The notes under the pieces are model-generated. The model saw only the letters and a list, made by a program, of their open reading frames with translations. It did no database searches and was not told where the DNA came from. From contig JBAXXL010000001.1 of the NCBI GenBank assembly GCA_037127915.1, positions 62,001 to 126,000 of the forward strand: 64,000 bases of DNA, written 5' to 3'. Shown here piece by piece: positions 25,154-33,974 of this stretch. Origin of the DNA: JBAXXL01 sp037127915 (lineage in GTDB: Bacteria > Bacteroidota > Ignavibacteria > Kapaibacteriales > UBA2268). A program made the translations under genes and the position numbers. Numbering within the stretch: the first letter of the stretch is position 1; every line of letters begins with the position of its first letter.

Positions 25154-27439
25154 ATGGATGCAAATTTTCTTGAGCAAATTACCGCTTGGCGTGAAACGTT
25201 AGCCCAAAATATAGCTATAAGAAATAATGAGCTAAATGTTGAAGAATTGAATGAAGCGGTACAGAAAATCATAGTAAGATTGATTTTTATCCGTTTGCTT
25301 TTATTACGCGACATTGAACCCGAAAATCTACTTCTCGATAAAACCAAAAATTCAGATGATATTTATAAAAACCTAATCCCGATATTTAGGAATTTAGACA
25401 ATGTTTGTAATGGGCTTATGTTTAAAAAACATTTTTCAGAAGAACTGATAATTGATAATCAAACGATTAAAGACATTATTATAAATTTATGCTCTCCGCC
25501 TTCTGAAATCCATTTTGATGTCAGTGAACCGGAAATCTTAGGCAGAATATATGAAAAATTCCTTAGTAGCCGAATCCTAATTACTGAAAACCGTCAGATA
25601 AAGATTGATGAAAAAAGTGAAGTCAGAAAAGCCGGTGGGATATTTTACACGCCTGAATATATAGTCGATTACATAGTCGAAAATACAGTTGGGAAGCAAA
25701 TAGAAGGGCTGACACCTGAAGAAATAAAAAAAATAAAAATCATTGATCCTTCTTGTGGTGCCGGCAGTTTTTTGCTTGGTGCTTACTCCTATTTAATTGA
25801 TTATCATAAGCGATGGTATACTGTTCACAAAACTGAAAAAACTTACCATGACGATTTTTGTGTCACTGATGGAGGTGAAATAAAAGTTACACTCGATAAA
25901 TGCGCCGAAGTTCTAAAAAACAACATTTTTGGTGTGGATATAGACAGATCAGCAACCGAAGTTGCTATTATGAGTCTTTATCTAAAAATGCTTGGTTATA
26001 GCGATAAGAATTATAGTAAAAGCAAAAGTTACCTTTTGCCCGATATGACTAACAATATCAAGTGCGGTAATAGCCTGATAGGTTTGGATTTCTTTAACGG
26101 AAATATTGATTCCCTTAGCGATGAATATATAAAGATAAATCCATTTGATTGGGAAAAAGAGTTTCCGGAAGTATTTCAAAACGGCGGTTTTGATTGTGCT
26201 GTTGGGAATCCGCCTTATATTGATTCCGAAGAAATGGTGAAATCCAATATCCAATTACGGAACTACTGTTCCGGCAGATATGATACAGCAAAAGGGAATT
26301 GGGACATTTATTGTGTTTTTTGCGAAAAATCCATTTCTTTGTTAAAAACCGGACGTATGTTTGGATTTATTATTCCGAATAAATTTTTGTCTGCATCGTA
26401 TGGAGTTTACCTAAGAGAGTATTTCTCAAATTTTCAAATCGAAAAAGTTGCTGATTATTCTTCTGTTCCGGTATTCGCAAGTAATAATAAAAGAATCAGC
26501 GTATATCCGATAGTTGCGATAATAAAAAAACAAAAAAACAATAGCGAAGGATTATACCAAAAGTTTATTAAAAAAGAATTCGTTGAATTGGGTTTTGAGA
26601 AGGTGATAAATATTGAAAAAGGTGAAATAAATTGGACGCAACAATTTGATTTATCAGAACTATTAGTAAAAAAAATCACCAACTTATCGTCCACTATATC
26701 ACAACATTTTGTAATCGAAAATTCAGCAAGCGTTTCGGAAGCATACAAAATCAAGGAGTTAATCAAAGATAATGAAAATATAAACGAGGATTCACTATTA
26801 TTAGTAAATACAGGTACAATTGATAGATATTCCGCATTATGGGGTATCAAAAAAACTCAATACATTAAAGAAACCTATCAATATCCTCAAATCTCAAAAC
26901 AAGAACTTCAATCAATATTACCAAAAAGGTATGCAAGTGCAATTAAAACGAAATTGGTTTTAGCCGGTATGGTAAAAAAATTAGAAGCTTTCTACGATAA
27001 TGGTAGTTTTTATTCTGCCAAATCTACCACAATTATTTTGACTAAAAACGAAAATTATAATTTGAAATACTTACTGGGATTGATAAATTCAAAATTGTAT
27101 TCATTCATCTATGTTATTATGAATAAGTACAATGCTATGTCGGGCGGCTATTTGAATGTAAGCAAAAAGCAACTCGAAAATTTCATCTTTCGCGAAATTG
27201 ACTTCGCTAATTCTTCGGAAAAGCGATCGCATGACAGGCTTGTTTCTTTGGTCGATATTATGTTGGAAACACAGAATGAAAGGCTCAATTCCCAAAGCTT
27301 ATCCCAAAAAGCAAGTCTTGAGAAAAAGATAAATATGCTCGATAAACAAATCGACCGATTGGTTTACAAACTGTACGATTTATCCGACGAAGAAATAAAA
27401 ATTGTTGAAGGGCTTTGTCTAATCCCAATATATTCGTAA
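25154..27439 (+). CDS. Eco57I-like (type IIG family) adenine methyltransferase lacking a nuclease domain
   Basis: This 761-residue N6-adenine DNA methyltransferase has GIFYTP (162-167), SAM motif I DPSCGAGSF (198-206) and catalytic NPPY (352-355), followed by a TaqI/Eco57I-type C-terminal target-recognition half (ALWGIKKTQYI, YSAKSTTIILT, NAMSGGYLNVSKKQLENF). Type IIG enzymes usually carry an N-terminal PD-(D/E)xK nuclease before the helical connector that starts LEQITAWRETLAQNIA; here that connector is the very N-terminus, and an in-frame stop (25118) excludes a longer protein. It is therefore modification-only unless a separate nuclease exists. The C-terminal helices (KINMLDKQIDRLVYKLYDLSDEE) are typical. 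An acetyl or helicase partner is not seen. Confidence 0.9.
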   Translation: MDANFLEQITAWRETLAQNIAIRNNELNVEELNEAVQKIIVRLIFIRLLLLRDIEPENLLLDKTKNSDDIYKNLIPIFRNLDNVCNGLMFKKHFSEELIIDNQTIKDIIINLCSPPSEIHFDVSEPEILGRIYEKFLSSRILITENRQIKIDEKSEVRKAGGIFYTPEYIVDYIVENTVGKQIEGLTPEEIKKIKIIDPSCGAGSFLLGAYSYLIDYHKRWYTVHKTEKTYHDDFCVTDGGEIKVTLDKCAEVLKNNIFGVDIDRSATEVAIMSLYLKMLGYSDKNYSKSKSYLLPDMTNNIKCGNSLIGLDFFNGNIDSLSDEYIKINPFDWEKEFPEVFQNGGFDCAVGNPPYIDSEEMVKSNIQLRNYCSGRYDTAKGNWDIYCVFCEKSISLLKTGRMFGFIIPNKFLSASYGVYLREYFSNFQIEKVADYSSVPVFASNNKRISVYPIVAIIKKQKNNSEGLYQKFIKKEFVELGFEKVINIEKGEINWTQQFDLSELLVKKITNLSSTISQHFVIENSASVSEAYKIKELIKDNENINEDSLLLVNTGTIDRYSALWGIKKTQYIKETYQYPQISKQELQSILPKRYASAIKTKLVLAGMVKKLEAFYDNGSFYSAKSTTIILTKNENYNLKYLLGLINSKLYSFIYVIMNKYNAMSGGYLNVSKKQLENFIFREIDFANSSEKRSHDRLVSLVDIMLETQNERLNSQSLSQKASLEKKINMLDKQIDRLVYKLYDLSDEEIKIVEGLCLIPIYS

Positions 27440-27482
27440 TTTTGAAGATAAAATCAAAACAATAATATAAAAAGAAATTAAA

Positions 27483-28028
27483 ATGAACGAGAGAATTTAT
27501 AATAACCCTATAGATAAACTTCGGTCTCCCGAGCGTATGGCGCGTCTGGAACTGGGGAAAGTGATCGAATTTTGCTTGAAAGACAACTCTATACAAACAA
27601 TTTTAGATATAGGAACAGGGAGCGGTATATTTGCAGAAGCCTTCAATAATGAAGGAATCGAAGCTACCGGAATTGATATTAATGAAGATATGCTTTCTGC
27701 GGCCCGAAAATTTGCCCCGATGAGCGATTTCGTAATCGGTTCAGCCGAGAAAATTCCTTTTGCTGATAAATCATTCGATGCCGCATTTATGGGTATGGTT
27801 TTCCACGAAGTATCGGATTACAAAGCATCCCTCTTAGAAGCAAAGAGAGTAACGAAAAAGTTTACATTTATACTTGAATGGAAATTTAAAACAGAAGATT
27901 ATAGTCCACCACTCGAACATAGATTAACTCCGGAATTTATTAAAAATCTTGCAAAGGAAGTTGGATTTAAAGCAGTATCGGAATATCAATTATCCAATTT
28001 AGTTTTATATGAATTGAGTTTGGGTTAG
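27483..28028 (+). CDS. Class I SAM-dependent methyltransferase (181 aa)
   Basis: Motif I is intact (ILDIGTGSGIFAE, 40-52), followed by the acidic motif II (ATGIDINEDML), motif III-like GSAEKIPFADKSFDAAFMGMVFHEV and a final EWKFKTEDYSPP strand. This is the Methyltransf_11/UbiE-like small-molecule methyltransferase layout; the substrate cannot be told from sequence. It follows the Eco57I-like gene by 43 bp on the same strand and may share its transcript, though the two need not act together. Confidence 0.9.
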   Translation: MNERIYNNPIDKLRSPERMARLELGKVIEFCLKDNSIQTILDIGTGSGIFAEAFNNEGIEATGIDINEDMLSAARKFAPMSDFVIGSAEKIPFADKSFDAAFMGMVFHEVSDYKASLLEAKRVTKKFTFILEWKFKTEDYSPPLEHRLTPEFIKNLAKEVGFKAVSEYQLSNLVLYELSLG

Positions 28029-28666
28029 TATTTGATTTGCGAATTGGAAGTTGAACAAATCGTAGCAAGAAGAACTTATAAAACAAGAAAAACAGACAGG
28101 AATGTCTATTATACAACACCATAGTTATGTTGGGTAGAACAGACATTCCTGTCTGTTCAAATATATTATTGTTTTTTGCTCGGGCGTATGTCTTCAACAA
28201 CCCTATCTACTTCTCATAAATGCTGCTTATGATTAATGAAGATAGATTACCGCTTCCGCGGTAATGACATTCGCCTTCTTCTAATTTTCAACTTTCAATT
28301 TTCAATTAATGGAGATAGATTCTTCACTTTGTACAACATATCTAACCAACTTATTATCAGGGAGATTCCTGCTTTCGCAGGAATGACGGCTTAAAAAAAA
28401 TCTTTGCGTCTTCGCGTCTTAGCGGAGAATTCTTCTTGTCTTTTTATATTTGAATAGTTCAATCGCTGGAATAGAATGATTCATTTTTGATTAGTTCTCT
28501 GTCTGTGATATCCAAAATCGTGATTCAAGGTTTATTTGTCTAATATAGTTATCCCAAGATTAGCATAACCAAAAATATATTTTCAAAATTATACGGAAAT
28601 ATATTTGGAATAAATATTTTTTTATTATATTCGAGAAAATATTTTTTCCATTTTTCGGGAGCTGTT
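28029..28666. repeat. Long intergenic repeat mosaic
   Basis: No gene is supported. Repeats seen: a 17-bp perfect inverted repeat AACAGACAGGAATGTCT (28091-28107)/AGACATTCCTGTCTGTT (28141-28157); a REP-like hairpin with GATTACCGC-TTCC-GCGGTAAT (28238-28268), whose 31-bp sequence recurs exactly inverted at 33516-33546; a second hairpin ATTCCTGC-TTTC-GCAGGAAT (28365-28384); and a GCGTCTTCGCGTCTTAGCGG block (28404-28436). The last ~150 bp are AT-rich and should hold the promoter of the next gene. Confidence 0.75.
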
Positions 28667-30007
28667 ATGATAAAATACATTAAAACTTACACCATCATGC
28701 TAAGCTGTCTAATTATTGCAGTTTTAGTAACGAGTTGCGACGATTGGTTTACAACACCGGTCAAAGATGATTTGAAATCCGCAACAAAACTAATACAAAA
28801 CTCGAGCGGCGGTCTGCTGAATCTAGAAAATTATGAGATTCAAATGATACCGGGCACTTTACCTCCCGCACAAAACAATGTTGACCCTGTTAGCACTTTA
28901 TCGATTGAGATTGGGGTGGAGGCTCCGGCTCCATTGCCATCTGGGTTTACTTTAAAAAGCCAATATGTCAGGTTCGGTCCCGAGGGATTTGTATTTAACT
29001 TTCCTGCCAAAATATATTTACCGGCTGGTGATGCCGCCGATCCATCGAGATTGGGAATTATGCGCTTCGATAATTTAACCAATAAGTGGTTATTGGTTCC
29101 TATATCGCTACAGAGTGCAAATCCAAATCGTTTAGGAGCTTCAGTAATACAATTAGGTACATTCGCATTGGTAGAAATGCCTTTGACGAGTGTAATGAAA
29201 ATCAATACAATACTTGACACCAAAGGTGAAGGCGGTATAAGAGGTGGAAATTTCGGGGATAATTTCTATTGGTACACGCTAACGGTTAAAAGCGTTATAT
29301 TGAAATACCCTGAACAAGCCGGATGGTACGGCAGTTTGGTTGGAATGTCCGCATCGTCGGGTTCCGATCCAACAGGTTCAACACCCCGCAATCCGCTACA
29401 CATGCGCTTACCGCAAGGACAATACGAAATCTGGGTCAGCCGTATGACATGGAATCAAGTTGAAGGTGGCAAATGGGCGACATATACCAAACCCGCTGTT
29501 GTGAATATTAATGGTCCGCTTGTTTTGAAATTGTGGAGCGAAGACCAAGACATAGCTTATGAAGGATGGTACACTTTAGCTCTTAGTGGAGGCGATTGGA
29601 CAAAAGGCAGACCTGAAGATTTGCCGGAAATGGATGTTACTGTGGGAACCGGCGCTTTTCAAGCTACTTTAACTTGGATTAACACCCAAGCTTCGACCAC
29701 TGATTTGGATTTACACCTTTATGGACCAAATGGACTGCATATTTATTGGTTGAATGACAAGCCGGCAGGTTCTGCTTTCGAACTTGATTACGATTGGACA
29801 AGCCCTTTAGGTAATGCTGTAGAAAATATTTACAGTGTTTTAACAACATATCCAAAAGGGGATTATCGTGTTACGGTAGATCATTTTACAGGGGATACGC
29901 CAAAAGGATTTAATGCCCGCGTAGTAAGGTTCGGAAAATCAAAAACCTATTCTGGTTCGATTTCTTCCGGCCAAGAAATTGAAATTGATAAATTTACAAT
30001 TGAGTAA
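28667..30007 (+). CDS. Lipoprotein with ZU5-like and DUF2135-like domains (446 aa)
   Basis: SPII signal MIKYIKTYTIMLSCLIIAVLVTSCDDW has lipobox LVTSC. Residues ~60-170 (VSTLSIEIGVEAPAPLPSGF, YVRFGPEGFVFNFPAKIYLPAG, FDNLTNKWLLVPI) resemble the ZU5/death-receptor-adaptor type beta sandwich seen in bacterial lipoproteins. Residues ~330-446 (ATLTWINTQASTTDLDLHLYGPNG, ELDYDWTSPLGNAVENIY, KGDYRVTVDHFTG) match the DUF2135/YfaP fold (Asp-rich DLDLHL then GxYxVxV). It is probably attached to the outer membrane. The gene is followed by a strong terminator and is monocistronic. Domain names are from pattern recognition and less certain than the lipoprotein call. Confidence 0.82.
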   Translation: MIKYIKTYTIMLSCLIIAVLVTSCDDWFTTPVKDDLKSATKLIQNSSGGLLNLENYEIQMIPGTLPPAQNNVDPVSTLSIEIGVEAPAPLPSGFTLKSQYVRFGPEGFVFNFPAKIYLPAGDAADPSRLGIMRFDNLTNKWLLVPISLQSANPNRLGASVIQLGTFALVEMPLTSVMKINTILDTKGEGGIRGGNFGDNFYWYTLTVKSVILKYPEQAGWYGSLVGMSASSGSDPTGSTPRNPLHMRLPQGQYEIWVSRMTWNQVEGGKWATYTKPAVVNINGPLVLKLWSEDQDIAYEGWYTLALSGGDWTKGRPEDLPEMDVTVGTGAFQATLTWINTQASTTDLDLHLYGPNGLHIYWLNDKPAGSAFELDYDWTSPLGNAVENIYSVLTTYPKGDYRVTVDHFTGDTPKGFNARVVRFGKSKTYSGSISSGQEIEIDKFTIE

Positions 30008-30022
30008 ATTATATATTATTAT

Positions 30023-30060
30023 AACCTTCCGAAAGATTTAAACCTTCGGAAGGTTTTTTT
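30023..30060 (+). terminator. Terminator after the ZU5/DUF2135 lipoprotein gene
   Basis: AACCTTCCGAA (30023-30033) and TTCGGAAGGTT (30045-30055) form a perfect 11-bp stem followed by TTTTT. Confidence 0.9.
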
Positions 30061-30083
30061 ATTATAATCTTTTGGAAACCATT

Positions 30084-31706
30084 ATGAAAAAAAATCTATT
30101 CCACCCCATTTTTCTTATATTCGGTTTATCGATTCTATTAACGTCATGTACTTCATTCAGCTCTTATATCTATAAGAATGCAATTGCTTATGAACCAGTT
30201 GACAGAGTGAAAATCAATAAGACTGACGATGCGAATATTACAAAATTACCTCCTGAAATTAATTCCACTTCTTATGATGCAGATCCTATCATTTCTTCCA
30301 ATGGCAGATATTTATACTTTTCCAGAAGCCAAGGCGGTGACCTTACAAAAGTCAAAATCTATTGTTCGGAAGTAGTTGGGAATACTTGGCAAAGACCAGT
30401 GGAGTTACCGGATCCACCAAATGGTAGAGACCAAAATCACATTGGTTCTCTTTCGGCGGACATGCAAACAATGATTTTCACATCATACGAGACAGTTAAT
30501 TCCGATACTCTCCAAAAGCCAATTTACATAACCAAAAAAATCAACGGTAAATGGCAAGTTACCGATTCACTCAGATTCTTTCGAGGTAAAAGGGGCTGGG
30601 GATTTAATATAATGGATAACAAATTTGATATTGAATCTGCTATTTCATTAAATTACCCATCGCTAAGCGCCGATGGAACAAAACTTTTGTTTAGCAGCAA
30701 TTATTTGGGAGGCTACGGAGTAACAGATATTTATATGTCCGAGCTTACAGAATCGGGAAAGTGGGGTGAGCCAAAAAATCTTGGACCGAACATAAACACT
30801 AAAGAAACTGAACTGTCTCCATTTTTGCATCCCGATAACAAAACATTGTATTTTATTTCGAACGGTCATCCCGGATTGGGCAAGCTGGATGTATATAAAA
30901 GTATATTAAAAAATGGAGAGTGGCAAACACCCGAATTAATAGGTTATCCAATAAGTTCGACAGATGTGGAGTTATCTTTTTCTATGTCAGCCGATGGTAA
31001 AACAGCTTACTTCACATCCGATAGAGGAGAGCCTGGAAATTCGAGCATATATCAGACAACAGTACCGCTTAGTGCAAAACCATTTCTTGGCACGGTTGCT
31101 TTTAGCGGCAAAGTTATTGACGGATTAACCAAACAACCGCTTGAAGCAGACATTATTATTGAGAATTTAAAAACTGGCGAAAGAATAGCGGTTTTACAAA
31201 GTGATTTTCAGACAGGTAATTATTTTGTAGCGCTTCCTTTAGGCAGTGATTATTCTATCTCTGTTAATAAAATTGGATATACATTCTATTCGATGAATTT
31301 CGATATTCCAAATGATTTTAAAAGAAGCGAAATGCAAAACAACATAGAGTTATATCCAGTAAAAACCGGCGTGAAATTGACGCTTAATAATGTTTTTTTT
31401 GATACAGGCTCCGATAAATTGAAAGATGCGTCAAAACTTGAATTAGCGCGTGCTATCAAAATGATTAACAGCTATCCAAATTTGTCTATCGAAATCGGCG
31501 GCCATACTGACAACGTTGGCTCAGCAAAAATGAATCTTGACCTTTCGGATAAAAGAGCTAAATCTGTAATGAAATATCTGAAAGAAAAAGGAATACCACA
31601 GTCGAAAATGACAGCTAAAGGTTATGGTCTGACCGTTCCCGTTGCGTCTAACGATACAGAAGAAGGCCGTCAGAAAAACAGAAGAGTAGAAATAATTTTT
31701 AAATAA
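30084..31706 (+). CDS. PD40-carboxypeptidase-regulatory-OmpA lipoprotein (540 aa)
   Basis: The start is taken as ATG 30084, not TTG 30072, because it gives a proper SPII signal: MKKNLFHPIFLIFGLSILLTSCTSF (lipobox LLTSC). Domains are, in order: PD40 propeller (~60-330: ADPIISSNGRYLYFSRSQGG; YPSLSADGTKLLFSSNYLGGYGVTDIYMSEL; LSFSMSADGKTAYFTSDRGEPG), a CarboxypepD_reg-like beta sandwich (FSGKVIDGLTKQPLEADIII), and an OmpA peptidoglycan-binding domain (IEIGGHTDNVGSAKMNLDLSDKRAKSVMKYL; GYGLTVPVASNDTEEGRQKNRRVEI). This is the standard Bacteroidota PD40-OmpA architecture; related proteins (PorE/SprE-like partners) join T9SS to peptidoglycan, but that role is not shown here. Confidence 0.93.
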   Translation: MKKNLFHPIFLIFGLSILLTSCTSFSSYIYKNAIAYEPVDRVKINKTDDANITKLPPEINSTSYDADPIISSNGRYLYFSRSQGGDLTKVKIYCSEVVGNTWQRPVELPDPPNGRDQNHIGSLSADMQTMIFTSYETVNSDTLQKPIYITKKINGKWQVTDSLRFFRGKRGWGFNIMDNKFDIESAISLNYPSLSADGTKLLFSSNYLGGYGVTDIYMSELTESGKWGEPKNLGPNINTKETELSPFLHPDNKTLYFISNGHPGLGKLDVYKSILKNGEWQTPELIGYPISSTDVELSFSMSADGKTAYFTSDRGEPGNSSIYQTTVPLSAKPFLGTVAFSGKVIDGLTKQPLEADIIIENLKTGERIAVLQSDFQTGNYFVALPLGSDYSISVNKIGYTFYSMNFDIPNDFKRSEMQNNIELYPVKTGVKLTLNNVFFDTGSDKLKDASKLELARAIKMINSYPNLSIEIGGHTDNVGSAKMNLDLSDKRAKSVMKYLKEKGIPQSKMTAKGYGLTVPVASNDTEEGRQKNRRVEIIFK

Positions 31707-31787
31707 ATATTTCTCCATAGATGTTATTTTTTACCAAAAAAGTCTTATTTTAGCAAAATATTTTTTAATTAATTCTTAGAGTGTTTT

Positions 31788-33467
31788 ATGGCGAGTTACA
31801 ATTATACAAATTACTTAGAAGAAAGCATTCAGAAAAACTGGAATATCCGCGCTTTAGCGAATTATAAGGAAAATGCTATAAGCTATGGCGAATTAGCGAA
31901 AGCAATATACCAGATACATGCAACTTTAGAATCTATTGGTGTTAAGCGAGGCGACAAAATAGCACTCGTTTCCAAGAACTCTGTTAATTGGTGCTTGGTT
32001 TATCTTGCAACGGTGACTTATGGTGCAGTAATTGTGCCGCTCCTTTCGGATTTCAAACCCCAAGACATACACGAGCTGGTTAATCATTGCGATGCAGAAT
32101 TCGCTTTCTTTTCGGAAAACATCTATAATAAAATTGATACAAAGGAATTCAAAAATTTAAAAGGCATTTTTATATTAGAAACAATGAGCCTAAAGGATGA
32201 TTTTGGTGGAATCGATTTAAAACTACACGACGCAGATAAGATATTTGTTAGTAAATATGAATCCAAATTAACTCCAAAGAAATTCAGCCTTCCTAAAAAT
32301 AAAAACAGCGAACTGATGGTTATCTCATACACATCAGGCACAAGCGGAATACCGAAAGGTGTAATGCTATCGCATCGTTCAATATCGGCAAATGTCTGGT
32401 ACGGCAGGAAATATATGCCACTTAAAACAGCTGATTGTATATTGTCATTTTTACCGCTGGCACACTCTTACGGTTGTACATTCGAGTTTCTCTATCCCCT
32501 TACTTTGGGATGTTTTGTAACATTATTAGGCAGAGTGCCTTCGCCAACGATAATAATGGAAGCTTTCCGTGAAATTAAACCAAGATTAATCCTTTCTGTA
32601 CCGCTAGTGGTAGAGAAAATATATAAAAAGCAGATTCTCCCTGCGTTGGAAGACCCTAAAGTAAAAACTTTATTAAAAATTCCAATCTTAAATGGTCAAG
32701 TGCTCAAGAAAATTAATGCCAAAGTAACCGATGCCTTCGGCGGCAATTTCAAAGAATTGGTTAGCGGTGGCGCGGCATTGAATCCAGAAGTAGAAAAATT
32801 CTTTACCAAAATCGGATTGAATTTCACTGTGGGTTATGGTATGACCGAATGTGGTCCGTTGATCGCTTACGATTCTCATAAATCGCGCAAAGTTGGCGGC
32901 ACAGGAAAACCAGTCGATACGCTGGAAGTAAAAATCAATTCACGCGATCCATATAATATACCGGGTGAAATATTGGTCAAAGGCGACAACGTGATGGACG
33001 GATATTATAAGAACGAATTTTTGACACAGGAAGCATTGGATTCTGACAAATGGCTCCACACAGGTGATTTAGGCGTTGTTGGACATGACGGTACGATTTA
33101 TATAAAAGGACGTTCAAAGAGTATGATTTTAGGTCCTTCCGGACAAAATATATATCCTGAAGAAATAGAAGCTGTTATTAATAACTATCCATTGGTCGGT
33201 GAAAGTTTAGTTGTCGAAAAAGAGGGAAAATTAATTGCATTAGTGGCTCCTGATTTTGAATATATCGAAAACCAAAAATTGGACAAAATAACTGCTTATG
33301 ACGACATATTGAACTATAAAACCAGCATAAACAATCGTTTAGCGGGATATTTGAATGTTGCCGAAATAAAAATCATGGAAGAAGAATTCGAGAAAACTCC
33401 TAAAAACAGTATAAAACGATTTGTATATACATCGCCAAACTATCAGGTACATAGGATAAAACACTAA
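31788..33467 (+). CDS. AMP-forming long-chain acyl-CoA synthetase-like enzyme (559 aa)
   Basis: This adenylate-forming enzyme activates a carboxylic acid, most likely a long-chain fatty acid, to acyl-AMP and then acyl-CoA. Motifs: YTSGTSGIPKG (181-191, P-loop), GYGMTECGPLIAYD (A5), KWLHTGDLGVVGHDGTIYIKGRSK (A7-A8) and the A10 lysine region KTPKNSIKRF near the C-terminus. The C-terminal tail is shorter than in FadD15-type synthetases. A TATTTTAG element (31746-31753) may be its promoter. It is transcribed alone between an OmpA lipoprotein gene and repeat-rich DNA. The substrate is inferred from family resemblance only. Confidence 0.92.
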   Translation: MASYNYTNYLEESIQKNWNIRALANYKENAISYGELAKAIYQIHATLESIGVKRGDKIALVSKNSVNWCLVYLATVTYGAVIVPLLSDFKPQDIHELVNHCDAEFAFFSENIYNKIDTKEFKNLKGIFILETMSLKDDFGGIDLKLHDADKIFVSKYESKLTPKKFSLPKNKNSELMVISYTSGTSGIPKGVMLSHRSISANVWYGRKYMPLKTADCILSFLPLAHSYGCTFEFLYPLTLGCFVTLLGRVPSPTIIMEAFREIKPRLILSVPLVVEKIYKKQILPALEDPKVKTLLKIPILNGQVLKKINAKVTDAFGGNFKELVSGGAALNPEVEKFFTKIGLNFTVGYGMTECGPLIAYDSHKSRKVGGTGKPVDTLEVKINSRDPYNIPGEILVKGDNVMDGYYKNEFLTQEALDSDKWLHTGDLGVVGHDGTIYIKGRSKSMILGPSGQNIYPEEIEAVINNYPLVGESLVVEKEGKLIALVAPDFEYIENQKLDKITAYDDILNYKTSINNRLAGYLNVAEIKIMEEEFEKTPKNSIKRFVYTSPNYQVHRIKH

Positions 33468-33631
33468 TTAATGGTCAATGGTTAATTGTCAATGATTAAT
33501 GAGAAGAAGACGAAAGTCATTACCGCGGAAGCGGTAATCTATCTTCAGAAGTTATAAATTATAAGTTATGAGTTATAATGACAAAGACGACCCAATGGGT
33601 CGTCTTTGCTTTACGAACTTGATGAACTTTA
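33468..33631. repeat. Intergenic repeats downstream of the acyl-CoA synthetase
   Basis: GGTCAATGGTTAATTGTCAATG words are followed by the 31-bp REP-like hairpin (33516-33546), the exact reverse complement of 28238-28268, and a 25-bp near-perfect palindrome AAAGACGACCC-A-A-T-GGGTCGTCTTT (33583-33607) whose relative is at 58681-58705. No gene is seen. Confidence 0.75.
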
Positions 33632-33739
33632 TAACTTTATGAACTTCTTTGCCGTTTCGCCACCTACTTTCACAAAATAGATGCCTTTTGGCAAGCATGA
33701 ATTGATTTCACTAAAATCAATCAGCGGTAATCTGCTAAA
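33632..33739 (-). pseudogene. Relic of a T9SS type-A sorting domain
   Basis: Reading the minus strand from 33739 to the TAA at 33632-33634 gives a 35-codon open stretch ending DFSEINSCLPKGIYFVKVG then GETAKKFIKL and stop. This is a textbook end of a T9SS C-terminal domain (LPxGxYxVKxxGxxxxKKxIKL). The upstream in-frame TGA (33740-33742) and lack of any start show that the rest of the gene is gone. The minus-strand AAGTTCATAAAGTTATAA that encodes KFIKL-stop is the same word as the dispersed AAAGTTCATAAAGTT repeats elsewhere in the window. Confidence 0.7.
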
Positions 33740-33974
33740 TCAGTGTCATCTGTGTTCCATTCTTCTGGCGGAGATTTGGGCTAAAGCCCATTTTATCGGT
33801 GGGTATCTGCACTATTCAGGAAGATGATGAGAAACATCAATCAGCGATAATCTGCTAAATCGTATCATCAGCGTTCCATTCTTTGCCTTCCTTCTTCTCA
33901 TTAATAATTAATAGCAAGAAGTCCAACACCTGGAAAAGTATTGGACTTCTTAAATAAAAAGCTGTCGCAGAAAG
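33716..33974. repeat. Repeat-rich gap with two degenerate copies of a ~50-bp block
   Basis: The block AATCAGCGGTAATCTGCTAA...CCATTCTTC at 33716-33765 recurs with changes at 33836-33884; a GGGCTAAAGCCC hairpin (33779-33790) lies between them. No gene is present beyond the T9SS relic that overlaps the first block. Confidence 0.65.
33916..33951 (-). terminator. Hairpin downstream of the minus-strand barrel gene
   Basis: AAGAAGTCCAA (33916-33926) and TTGGACTTCTT (33941-33951) form a perfect 11-bp stem 24 bp beyond the stop of the gene at 33975. The U-run on the minus strand is weak (CTATTAATTATT), so termination efficiency is uncertain. Confidence 0.6.

Noticed and set aside
28029..28110. Short coding frame EVEQIVARRTYKTRKTDRNVYYTT-stop after the methyltransferase
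   Set aside because: No start codon or family resemblance, and it overlaps an inverted repeat; treated as repeat DNA.
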